8,891 nucleotides of DNA from Mariaggregatimicrobium sp964498785 (GTDB lineage Bacteria > Zhuqueibacterota > Zhuqueibacteria > Thermofontimicrobiales > Thiofontviventaceae). Location: positions 1 through 8,891 of the forward strand of contig CAZCJL010000193.1 of assembly GCA_964498785.1 (NCBI GenBank), read 5' to 3'. Below are positions 1 through 6,291 of the stretch, in pieces (the first letter of the stretch is position 1; every line of letters begins with the position of its first letter). The position numbers and the translations under genes were made by a program. Under the pieces are notes generated by a model, which made no database searches, was not told where the DNA came from, and saw only the letters and a list, made by a program, of their open reading frames with translations.

Positions 1-25
1 CAACATTTTTCTTACTGCATCGAAA

Positions 26-859
26 TTAGCAGAGCGCAGGCGATACATATACAGATGTGGATTTGGCATCGTAGACAACATCTGCTTCGTTCACTGCAAT
101 CGGAACTTCAGCCAAATCTTTTATTCGTGATCCGTCTGCTTTAAAAAATGAACCGTTCTTGTAGAGCATATAATAGATGCTGTTTTGCGCCTCATTTCTG
201 GGATGTCCCGTCGTAAACGCGAAATGGATGCGGTCGTTATCATTAGAAGCAACTTTGAGATATGGCCGGGCTCCCGGACTTTCGATCAATCTCCGATCAT
301 CAGACCAGGTGACACCGCCGTCCTCAGATATCGCGTATGTCGGCTTGAAGTCAATACCGCGCCAGAAAAAGAAAATCTTGTTTTTTTCTTCTGATAATTG
401 AACAGGATTGTCATAGCAGATCCCTTTTTTCGATTTATCAAAATCAGGTTGGATTACGGGCAGCCACGATGAAATATCACCAGGTTGTTCGGTTATTCGA
501 ATATTCATTTCCGTATCATTATGGCGGCTATAAAATACCAGCAATTGGCCATCGTCCCGCATAAGCAACGCCGGATTTGCGTGATCATCTTTATCAAAAC
601 CAGCTTGTAAAACAGTGGTCTCCAGCTCATCCGTTTGGGAATCGTATTTTCCGATCACAACATCTCCGCTAAAAGAAACCCATCCGGAATAGATATTTCC
701 GTTGTAATACACTGCTCTGGGATCAGAAAACCAACACCAGGCGCCATCTTTGGTGAGCGATTTAAATGCCAGCCCGGGATGACCGCCGAAACAATTATTG
801 ATCGCCAATATAAAGATAACAAATTGAAATAAAATTGATTTCAACCATAAATTCCTCAT
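26..859 (-). CDS. Secreted BNR_4-type beta-propeller protein, C-terminally truncated
   Basis: The product is a 277-residue exported protein resembling the BNR-repeat (BNR_4) family, seven-bladed beta-propellers that include glycan-active enzymes such as some polysaccharide lyases. Residues 1-25 form a Sec signal peptide (basic start, then a hydrophobic run LFQFVIFILAI). The mature part has family hallmarks: GAWCWFSDPRAV near residues 39-50, DDHANPALL with FYSRHN near 91-114, YDNPVQLSEE near 149-158, FFWRG, and RPYLKVASN followed by HFAFTTGHPR near 198-219. An AGGAG at 868-872, 8 bases upstream, supports the ATG at 857-859. Members I know are usually well over 400 residues, so the last blades are missing. 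The frame ends in SVYVSPALC-TAA, unlike the expected continuation. The +1 frame stays open from about base 60 to the window edge, so a frameshift or rearrangement is likely. The exact substrate cannot be read from the sequence. Confidence 0.72.
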   Translation of the reverse strand: MRNLWLKSILFQFVIFILAINNCFGGHPGLAFKSLTKDGAWCWFSDPRAVYYNGNIYSGWVSFSGDVVIGKYDSQTDELETTVLQAGFDKDDHANPALLMRDDGQLLVFYSRHNDTEMNIRITEQPGDISSWLPVIQPDFDKSKKGICYDNPVQLSEEKNKIFFFWRGIDFKPTYAISEDGGVTWSDDRRLIESPGARPYLKVASNDNDRIHFAFTTGHPRNEAQNSIYYMLYKNGSFFKADGSRIKDLAEVPIAVNEADVVYDAKSTSVYVSPALC

Positions 860-867
860 GATATATT

Positions 868-872
868 CTCCT
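868..872 (-). promoter_or_regulatory. Ribosome binding site of the BNR_4 gene
   Basis: AGGAG on the minus strand lies 8 bases before the ATG at 859. It fixes the start that gives a complete signal peptide. Confidence 0.6.
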
Positions 873-923
873 GCTTTTGTTTTAGATTTACCGATAAAAA
901 CTACCCGGATCTAAAATAAAACA

Positions 924-968
924 GGGAGACAAGAGTTGATCATTACTTCTCCCGTCTCCCGTTTTTTT
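924..968 (-). terminator. Hairpin terminator downstream of the Gfo/Idh gene (possibly bidirectional)
   Basis: The perfect 7-base inverted repeat GGGAGAC (924-930) and GTCTCCC (954-960) encloses a 23-base loop. Read on the minus strand, after the Gfo/Idh stop, the stem is followed by TGTTTTATTTTAG. Read on the plus strand it is followed by a run of seven T (962-968). The site sits between two minus-strand genes and separates the DUF1080-Gfo/Idh operon from the BNR_4 gene. The long loop and mixed T-tract make the minus-strand terminator only moderately strong. Confidence 0.55.
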
Positions 969-1059
969 AATCAAACGGAAAATAATTTTTAGCGTCGGTT
1001 CTGAAACACTATCGTACTCATCACGGCCTATTCAGCAATGAGAATTAATCCGCACAACT

Positions 1060-2400
1060 TTACCACATGCGAGGTTCCCAGCCTTTTTCGTACTCTCGGG
1101 ACCACATTTTCATCGCTTTTTTATTTTTTTTAATATGTCCGTTTTTCGGATCAAGATTCAATGTTCGGCTGGTTTTCCAGGCTATGTTCGATAACTGAAG
1201 CATCGTTACACTGATATTCCCTTCTTCTATCGGTGAATGTAATTTCTCGCCAACACGAATCCCATTAATTAGATTCTGCATGTGGGCTGCTGTCATAAAA
1301 CCTCCTCCGACAACTCCCATTGACTCTTCCGGTTTCTCAGTTTTGACTTCCTCGAGTAATTCATTTTCTCGACTATATAATTTGTACCCGCCTCTATCAA
1401 TCAGAACCGTGCCTTCTGTGCCATGAATAGTAGCACCACGGCCGCCATTAAAATATTTCATACCCTGACAACTTTTCCCTTCCCAGGTAATGAGTTTGTC
1501 ATCATATTCAAAATTTGTAACCAGGGTATCGTAAAATTCCCAATCGTCCTTGAAGTGATAGCGTCCACCCGCTGCTGTAATTCGATTTGGAAGGCCGACT
1601 CCCAGCGCCCAGCGGCAGATATCGACTTCATGCGTCCCGTTATTCAATGTCTCTCCGGTCCCCCAATGCCAAAACCAGTGCCAGTTGTATGGATGGACGT
1701 TGCTCTTGTACGGCTGGCGGGGAGCGGGACCTTGCCATAATTCCCAATCGAGATAATCAGGCACAGGAACAACTGTCCCAACACCGATACTGTTTCGAGT
1801 GGCACTATACCACGCCTTGCCCATATAAACTTTTCCGATCAGGCCATCATGAATACGCTGAATGGCTTGAATCGAGTGATCTGAAGAACGTTGTTGGTTT
1901 CCCATTTGGACTAAAAGACCATATTTCTGTTGAGCTTCGACTAACAGCTCTCCTTCATGCGGATTATGGCTACAGGGTTTTTCAACATAAATATGTTTCC
2001 CTGCTTGCAATCCCATAATCGCCATCGGAGTATGCCAGTGTTCAGGCGTGGCAATTGCGATTGCGTCAATATCTTTCACTTTAACCAATTTTCTAAAATC
2101 TTTGATGACTTCCGGTGTTGTGGCGGTCATCTCCACCATCAATTGAGAAAATTTGTCAATTTCGCGTTGATCAACATCGCATATATGCGAAACCATCGCA
2201 TTTTCACTTTTGGAAATTGCTTCAAGCAATGATTGGCCTCTGCCATGTAATCCGGCAATCGCAAAATTCACCCGATCATTGGCGCCCAGTATCCGGCCAT
2301 AGCTCCTGGCGGAAAATGCCGTAGCGCCCAATGCGACTCCGGCACCTGCCACAGACGCGTTTTTTATAAATGTTCGCCGAGATATTTTATCCTGTGTCAT
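1060..2400 (-). CDS. Tat-exported Gfo/Idh/MocA-family NAD(P)-dependent oxidoreductase
   Basis: The product is a 446-residue sugar or cyclitol dehydrogenase-like protein. It begins with a twin-arginine signal (SRRTFIK at residues 7-13, then a Gly/Ala-rich hydrophobic stretch to about 30), so it is predicted to fold with its cofactor before export. A Rossmann domain follows, with NFAIAGLHGRGQ (45-56) as the dinucleotide-binding loop, ATPEHWH near 117-123 and the family motif EKPCSHNPHEG at 140-150. The C-terminal domain carries GTHEVDICRW (255-264), where the family's catalytic His/Asp usually lie. Length is normal for exported Planctomycetes/FCB-type members. The ATG at 2398-2400 is preceded by GGGAGAG (2407-2413). 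It starts 23 bases after the DUF1080 stop, so the two genes are very likely co-transcribed. Exported Gfo/Idh proteins paired with DUF1080 proteins are linked to 3-keto-glycoside metabolism; a 3-dehydrogenase role here is inferred from that pairing. Confidence 0.92.
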   Translation of the reverse strand: MTQDKISRRTFIKNASVAGAGVALGATAFSARSYGRILGANDRVNFAIAGLHGRGQSLLEAISKSENAMVSHICDVDQREIDKFSQLMVEMTATTPEVIKDFRKLVKVKDIDAIAIATPEHWHTPMAIMGLQAGKHIYVEKPCSHNPHEGELLVEAQQKYGLLVQMGNQQRSSDHSIQAIQRIHDGLIGKVYMGKAWYSATRNSIGVGTVVPVPDYLDWELWQGPAPRQPYKSNVHPYNWHWFWHWGTGETLNNGTHEVDICRWALGVGLPNRITAAGGRYHFKDDWEFYDTLVTNFEYDDKLITWEGKSCQGMKYFNGGRGATIHGTEGTVLIDRGGYKLYSRENELLEEVKTEKPEESMGVVGGGFMTAAHMQNLINGIRVGEKLHSPIEEGNISVTMLQLSNIAWKTSRTLNLDPKNGHIKKNKKAMKMWSREYEKGWEPRMW

Positions 2401-2423
2401 TAACTTCTCTCCCGATATGATGA

Positions 2424-3806
2424 TTACAATTCTTTGATTTTGATATTTTTAAAATGGACTTCATCCCCGTGATCCTGTAACAAAATTTGGCCTGACTTCA
2501 ATTCTCCAAAATTAGGCCAGTCTTTGTATTTGCTATAAGCAACCAACGCTCGCCACATTTGCGTTCCCCGTTCATATTCGATCACTTTAATACCATTCAG
2601 ATGATGTTCGACGTGACTGCCATTCGCGATAATCTTTGCGCGATTCCAGCCATATTTATTAACCCGTTTTGTTTTGCTTTCATTGGGGACATAAAACTTA
2701 GCGTCAGCCCGGATTAAATCATAAAGCGATGCCAGCGTCCGATTGCCATCAACACCATGCGTCGCATCTTCATGGACTGCGTCATCCAGAATCTGGTATT
2801 CACAGCCAATAGCAGAGCCCTCGCCTTTATTCAGTCCGGGATCCACAAAATATTTGATGCCGCTATTCGCGCCTTCGGTATATTTGAAATCAAGCTCCAA
2901 TTCGAAATTTGGATATTTTTTGACAGTCACAATATCACCGCCAAATGCGGATTCACCGCCGCCACTGGACTGAACGATCAACTCTCCGTCTTCGATCTTC
3001 CATCCTTTTTCCGGAAAATGATCGATCTTCGCCCCGCGCCAACCAGTCGTTGTTTTACCGTCCCACAATAATTTCCATCCGTCGGCTTGCTCACGATCCG
3101 TCAATTGATTCGTGAGGTAACTCACTTGTGGAATCACGTCAGCCACCGGCGTCATTCCTTCAGTCAGATTTTTTGTCTTGATACGAATATTTCGAAACTG
3201 AACGGTTTTACCGGCACCTGCTTCATTCCGAATGGCATGAACTTGCAATGCTATAAAACCTTCTGACGTCAGGTCGACCAGCAAATCGGTGGTCGCGACT
3301 CTGTTGAGCCAGACGCGAATGTGATTCCCGATGGCCTCAACCCGAAAATGATTCCAGCCATTTTGCTTAAAAGCTTTTTTCGCCGGGGGATTGTATTCGA
3401 GATGATACAACCAGCCGCAACGGGCTTCGTCATAAATGCCGCCGGTCCAGGCTCTTGGTGAGGGATCCAGTTCAACCTGATAACCATGAACTCGTCCGTC
3501 TTTGTAGTCCGGCGAACTGTTGCTGCGAATCTGTACACCGGAATTCAAATCGGGATCAATCTTTGCCTCGTATTCGAGAATAAAATCTGTATAATTCTTT
3601 TTAGTTGCCAAAAAAGTATTTGGTGTGCTCATTTTGCTAACACCAATAATCACTCCGTCTTTCACCTGATATTCGGCGGAGCCGTTGACTACGTGCCAGC
3701 CGTCCAGGTTTTTTCCGTTAAAAAGCTGAATCCATCCATCTTGTGCCTGAGTTCCTTGCGGAAGGAAGAAACATAACATTAACAGGCATAAAGCTGTCTT
3801 TCTCAT
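2424..3806 (-). CDS. Secreted two-domain DUF1080 protein (3-keto-glycoside hydrolase/lyase-like)
   Basis: The product is a 460-residue exported protein with two tandem DUF1080 (3-keto-disaccharide hydrolase-like, concanavalin-like beta-sandwich) domains. Residues 1-22 are a Sec signal peptide (MRKTALCLLMLCFFLP..., likely cleaved after GTQA). Domain 1 spans about 23-213, with WIQLFNGKNLDGWHV, NSGVQIRS and the end motif VQFRNIRIK. Domain 2 spans about 240-460, with GWKLLWDGKTTTGWRG, ANSGIKYFVDPG, EYQILDD and the end motif VHFKNIKIKEL. DUF1080 proteins act on sugars pre-oxidised at C3, which matches the Gfo/Idh gene directly downstream. I start at the ATG (3804-3806) because GGAGG at 3812-3816 is 5 bases upstream. 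A GTG four codons earlier would place this site inside the coding region. Domain duplication could give two specificities or one catalytic and one binding module. Confidence 0.9.
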   Translation of the reverse strand: MRKTALCLLMLCFFLPQGTQAQDGWIQLFNGKNLDGWHVVNGSAEYQVKDGVIIGVSKMSTPNTFLATKKNYTDFILEYEAKIDPDLNSGVQIRSNSSPDYKDGRVHGYQVELDPSPRAWTGGIYDEARCGWLYHLEYNPPAKKAFKQNGWNHFRVEAIGNHIRVWLNRVATTDLLVDLTSEGFIALQVHAIRNEAGAGKTVQFRNIRIKTKNLTEGMTPVADVIPQVSYLTNQLTDREQADGWKLLWDGKTTTGWRGAKIDHFPEKGWKIEDGELIVQSSGGGESAFGGDIVTVKKYPNFELELDFKYTEGANSGIKYFVDPGLNKGEGSAIGCEYQILDDAVHEDATHGVDGNRTLASLYDLIRADAKFYVPNESKTKRVNKYGWNRAKIIANGSHVEHHLNGIKVIEYERGTQMWRALVAYSKYKDWPNFGELKSGQILLQDHGDEVHFKNIKIKEL

Positions 3807-3811
3807 TGAAA

Positions 3812-3816
3812 CCTCC
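3812..3816 (-). promoter_or_regulatory. Ribosome binding site deciding the DUF1080 start
   Basis: GGAGG on the minus strand lies 5 bases before the ATG at 3804-3806. It excludes the in-frame GTG at 3816-3818, which would be read through the site itself. Confidence 0.75.
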
Positions 3817-3869
3817 ACTTAGTTATAGATTTTCGTTTAAAATTGAATAATCTTTTTTATAAAAAAAAT

Positions 3870-3983
3870 GGGAGATTCCGGCTTTTCTCGCTCAGAATCA
3901 GCGGGATTCAGCCGGAATGACATCTGAATTTTCAGTTGAAATATCACCCCGGATCCGTCACGCAAGCGGGACAGGAATCTCCC
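3870..3983. repeat. Nested inverted-repeat intergenic element (MITE/REP-like)
   Basis: A perfect 10-base inverted repeat, GGGAGATTCC (3870-3879) and GGAATCTCCC (3974-3983), bounds about 114 bases. Nested in its left part is a second perfect 8-base pair, ATTCCGGC (3875-3882) with GCCGGAAT (3911-3918), with further small stems (CGCT/AGCG). The words ATTC...CGCTCAGAAT...GGAATGACA resemble short palindromic interspersed repeats common in many bacterial genomes. The element sits between the maturase operon and the DUF1080 operon and may also act as a transcriptional insulator. No ORF is evident. Its dispersal in the genome cannot be tested from this window. Confidence 0.5.
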
Positions 3984-4054
3984 TATAAAGCATTCATTAA
4001 CTTATTAAATTTTCATTTATGAATGATTAATCATATCGATAATCCATTAAACCA

Positions 4055-4243
4055 TCAACCACGGCCGCAACACTTTTTGTAGTTCTTTCCACTGCCACAG
4101 GGGCAGGGATCGTTTCGGCCAACTGTTTTAGCACTACTTTTAATCGAACGAGCGGTTGCTTGCTGCTGTGATAATCGAATCTGTTCCTGCTGCCAACGAT
4201 CAGCCAAATTCCTCATCCGCTGATCTGCATGTTCGAAAAACAT
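4055..4243 (-). CDS. Open fragment: C-terminal tail of anSME with SEC-C zinc-binding motif
   Basis: This 62-residue stretch is the same frame as the maturase core and not an independent gene. Between the TAG at 4331 and this ATG the frame reads LRYCYGGCPKDRIR and HFCGSYKMFFEHAD, which is the canonical end of anSME. The tail then has a Gln-rich helix and ends in GRNDPCPCGSGKNYKKCCG, the SEC-C motif known from SecA and many zinc-binding tails. SEC-C tails occur on some anSME homologues. It may mediate zinc-dependent contact with partners, but its role here is unknown. Confidence 0.7.
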   Translation of the reverse strand: MFFEHADQRMRNLADRWQQEQIRLSQQQATARSIKSSAKTVGRNDPCPCGSGKNYKKCCGRG

Positions 4244-4330
4244 CTTATACGATCCGCAAAAATGGCTAATGTTATTATCATGCGGATCACGAATCCGATC
4301 TTTGGGACAACCGCCATAGCAATAGCGTAG

Positions 4331-5185
4331 CTATTTACATGTTTTACACAGTTCCGGAAGCGTGGATTTCGTGCGACCGAATTGCAATTGGCGTTCGGAA
4401 TTCAGGAAATCATCGATATTTCCATCCATAATATTGCCGAGCTTCCATTCCGGGTCAACGAAAAAATCACAGGAATAGACGCCTCCGTCATGCTCCACGA
4501 CGACGTAAATTCCGCATTCGGGAAGTAACGTACATTCCGGCGCTGGCATTCCGACATAGCTATGAAACAGTGATTCAAAATACCGAATCGAAGTCGTGGG
4601 CACATCGTCCTTAAAATCATTGATCCACAAATCAAACATGGTACAGAGAAACTCACCGAATTTTTCCGGCGACACCGAAAACGGCGCGGGTTTTGACGGA
4701 TCAGCAGGATCGGTTTCCAAACACGGTATGTATTGCTGAAAGGTCAATCCAAGCTCCTTGTGGAACTGATAAATCTCTTCCGGGAATTGAACAGAATAAT
4801 CATTAACAACAGAAAGTGCATTCACTGCTACTCCTTCATCCAGCATCAGTCGTGCGCTATCCATTACCTTCCGCCATGATCCTTTCCCGCTTTGCATCAA
4901 TCGATACCGGTCATGAACATGTTCCGGGCCATCCAGCGATAGACCGACTAAAAAATTGTACTGCTTTAAAAATTTGGCCCAGTCGTTATTGATCAGAATA
5001 CCATTCGTCTGCAAGCCATTGCCTACGCTTTGTCCTTTACCGTAATGCTGTTGAAAAACCACCGCTTTTTTAAAAAATGGTAATCCCATCAGCGTCGGCT
5101 CGCCTCCTTGCCAGCCGAACGAGACCTGTGGTCCCGCCGCTTCCATGATCTGGCGAACCATTTTCTCAAGAATTTCAACGCGCAT
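4331..5185 (-). CDS. Open fragment: radical SAM/SPASM core of the anaerobic sulfatase maturase
   Basis: This 284-residue open stretch encodes most of an anSME. Seen in it are WQGGEPTLMG (the SAM-proximal GGEP motif) near residues 24-33, LQTNGILIN, FLVGLSLDGP near 77-86, SIRYFESL, and the SPASM cysteines in APECTLLPECG followed by GGVYSCDFFV. The Asp of CDF corresponds to the catalytic Asp of the clostridial enzyme. The ATG at 5185 is internal: the same frame extends upstream as CGYCFYLKKADLFSET, carrying two of the three radical SAM cysteines, until it meets the duplicated GGCA. The fragment ends with CKTCK-TAG. The clostridial anSME has CKKCKWFRLCKGGC here, so the stop most likely replaced Trp or Tyr. 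Without the first cluster cysteine and the last SPASM cysteines this piece should be inactive. Confidence 0.75.
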   Translation of the reverse strand: MRVEILEKMVRQIMEAAGPQVSFGWQGGEPTLMGLPFFKKAVVFQQHYGKGQSVGNGLQTNGILINNDWAKFLKQYNFLVGLSLDGPEHVHDRYRLMQSGKGSWRKVMDSARLMLDEGVAVNALSVVNDYSVQFPEEIYQFHKELGLTFQQYIPCLETDPADPSKPAPFSVSPEKFGEFLCTMFDLWINDFKDDVPTTSIRYFESLFHSYVGMPAPECTLLPECGIYVVVEHDGGVYSCDFFVDPEWKLGNIMDGNIDDFLNSERQLQFGRTKSTLPELCKTCK

Positions 5186-5222
5186 GCGATGTACTTTGGT
5201 TTCGGAAAACAGGTCGGCCTTT

Positions 5223-6107
5223 TTAAGATAGAAGCAATAGCCACATGCCTGCCATATTACAATCCGGGCCTGCCGGTTTCACCAGAACACTGGATAACGT
5301 TTTCCTGAATTTTGATGCGGTTTTTTCATGTTGCGCCGAGGCATGATGTTGATTCTGTTTGTCGTCAGCGGGAGTTGCAGTTTTTTCACTGAATAGTTCG
5401 CCAACATCAGCTTTTGCTCGCTGCTCATCCAAAAATTGTTCGACTGTTGTATTCCGATCCTGTTCATGGAGGTGATGGAAAATTTTGTCGTTGACTTGCT
5501 CGAACGGCGACTCTTCCGCAGTGTTTTTTTCATAGACTTTCACAATATGGAAACCGTATTCAGTCTGGACGATATCACTGACTTCATTTTCCTGCAGACT
5601 GAAAGCCAGCTCTTCGAACCGCGGGACCATCTTTCCTCGTCTAAAAAATCCCAAATCACCGCCATTTCCCGGGCAATCGGAATTTCCATCTGCCAGTTCT
5701 TCAAAACGCTTACCGGATTTCAATTCTTTTTGAATTTCTAATATCGCCTGTTTTGCCTGATCCGGGCTTGTGTTTGCGTCCACATGTTTTACGATGTGCG
5801 CGGCTCGCACCATTTCCGGTGTAGTGAAATTCTGGATATTTTCATCATAAAAGGCCTTGAGTTGCTGTTCCGTCGGTTTCGATAAATAGCGACATAAATT
5901 TTCGATAAATCGATCCACCCGGATTTGAAGCTCGACATTATTACGTAACAGTTCCACATCAGCCGGTGTCAAGCCTGAATTTTGAAGAAACTGCTGTTCT
6001 CCGCCCAGTTCATCCATAATTTTAGTCCAGGCCGTTTCGAGTTCAGCCGGAGACACCGGCGTCGGATCTCTCCTCGCTGCCTGTTGTAACAAAGTTCGTT
6101 CGCTCAC
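5223..6107 (-). CDS. Open fragment: SurA/parvulin-type peptidyl-prolyl isomerase running into the anSME N-terminus
   Basis: This is the longest open part of the broken gene before the frameshift, read from an internal GTG at codon 50. The true N-terminus lies upstream at 6254, beyond two in-frame TAA codons. The parvulin (rotamase) domain is clear at fragment residues 100-191: AAHIVKHV, SGKRFEELADGNSDCPGNGGDLGFF, VPRFEELAFSL and YGFHIVKVYE. The preceding helices (ENLCRYLSKPTEQQLKAFYDEN) match SurA-type PPIases. Relatives I recall end around FLDEQRAKAD (225-234). Here the frame instead continues through a polar linker into SSVLVKPAGPDCNMA (272-286), which is the first strand and first cysteine of anSME. 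The final residues GMWLLLLS are out-of-frame readthrough after the 4-base duplication. If translated alone it could still be a soluble cytosolic foldase fragment. Confidence 0.75.
   Translation of the reverse strand: MSERTLLQQAARRDPTPVSPAELETAWTKIMDELGGEQQFLQNSGLTPADVELLRNNVELQIRVDRFIENLCRYLSKPTEQQLKAFYDENIQNFTTPEMVRAAHIVKHVDANTSPDQAKQAILEIQKELKSGKRFEELADGNSDCPGNGGDLGFFRRGKMVPRFEELAFSLQENEVSDIVQTEYGFHIVKVYEKNTAEESPFEQVNDKIFHHLHEQDRNTTVEQFLDEQRAKADVGELFSEKTATPADDKQNQHHASAQHEKTASKFRKTLSSVLVKPAGPDCNMAGMWLLLLS
5246..5253 (-). repeat. 4-base tandem duplication (GGCA)2 causing a frameshift in the CX3CX2C motif
   Basis: On the coding (minus) strand the sequence reads ATGGCAGGCATGTGG. Collapsing GGCAGGCA to GGCA restores DCNMACGYCFYLKK, an exact CX3CX2C radical SAM motif. 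As written, the frame changes to GMWLLLLS and stops at 5223. Confidence 0.8.
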
Positions 6108-6260
6108 ATTTTCCTGCGCCCATTGCCGTAATTGTTTTTCCTGTTACTCACGTGTTTGTTCGGTAAGGGTCGCCTGATATTGCTGGCGCATTCGATTCAT
6201 CTCATCGTCGATCAGAGAATCTTAAATCTTTTCGCCATTTACGATTAGTGGCATATTTTT

Positions 6261-6265
6261 TCCTT
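6261..6265 (-). promoter_or_regulatory. Ribosome binding site deciding the true start of the PPIase-anSME gene
   Basis: AAGGA on the minus strand lies 6 bases before ATG at 6252-6254. That ATG begins MPLIVNGEKI, typical of SurA-like PPIases. The position shows that the original gene began here, 37 bases after the symporter stop, and not at the internal GTG at 6107. Confidence 0.6.
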
Positions 6266-6291
6266 ACTAATCATTAAATAATTTATTGTTA

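Larger units (their letters stand above)
4055..6254 (-). pseudogene. Disrupted parvulin PPIase - anaerobic sulfatase maturase (anSME) - SEC-C composite gene
   Basis: A single reading frame runs from ATG at 6254 (MPLIVNGEKI, preceded by AAGGA) to TGA at 4055-4057 if four lesions are corrected: TAA at codon 11 (6222-6224), TAA at codon 37 (6144-6146), a GGCA tandem duplication (5246-5253) and TAG at codon 640 (4331-4333). Removing four bases gives exactly 732 codons. The order is: SurA-like N-terminal helices (about 1-145), parvulin domain (about 149-239), Gln/His-rich linker (about 285-315), radical SAM domain with C332/C336/C339, SPASM domain (about 540-690) and SEC-C motif (C716, C718, C727, C728). 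anSME converts a Cys or Ser of sulfatases to formylglycine in the cytosol. No signal peptide is seen, which agrees with a cytosolic site. The gene lies 37 bases after the symporter and is probably in its operon. As written it cannot make the full enzyme. An ancestral pair of separate genes is the alternative to a true fusion. Confidence 0.82.

Noticed and set aside
1587..2018. 143-codon plus-strand ORF inside the Gfo/Idh gene
   Set aside because: It is antisense to a complete, well-conserved coding sequence and has no ribosome site or recognisable motif.
3990..4024. CATTCAT/ATGAATG inverted repeat just after the maturase gene
   Set aside because: It is AT-rich, only 7 bases, has no T-tract, and is indistinguishable from background.
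4402..4656. 84-codon minus-strand ORF within the maturase core
   Set aside because: It is a shadow frame of the anSME; the SPASM motifs lie in the other frame.
5279..5533. 84-codon minus-strand ORF overlapping the PPIase-anSME junction
   Set aside because: It is out of frame with the clear PPIase and anSME homology. Its end (MKKPHQNSGKRYPVFW) briefly looks like a maturase start, but it stops before the KPAGPDCN motif.
4055..6254. Stop-codon reassignment or programmed recoding as the explanation for TAA/TAA/TAG
   Set aside because: TAA terminates neighbouring intact genes normally, and a fourth lesion in the same gene is an indel, which points to decay or sequencing error.
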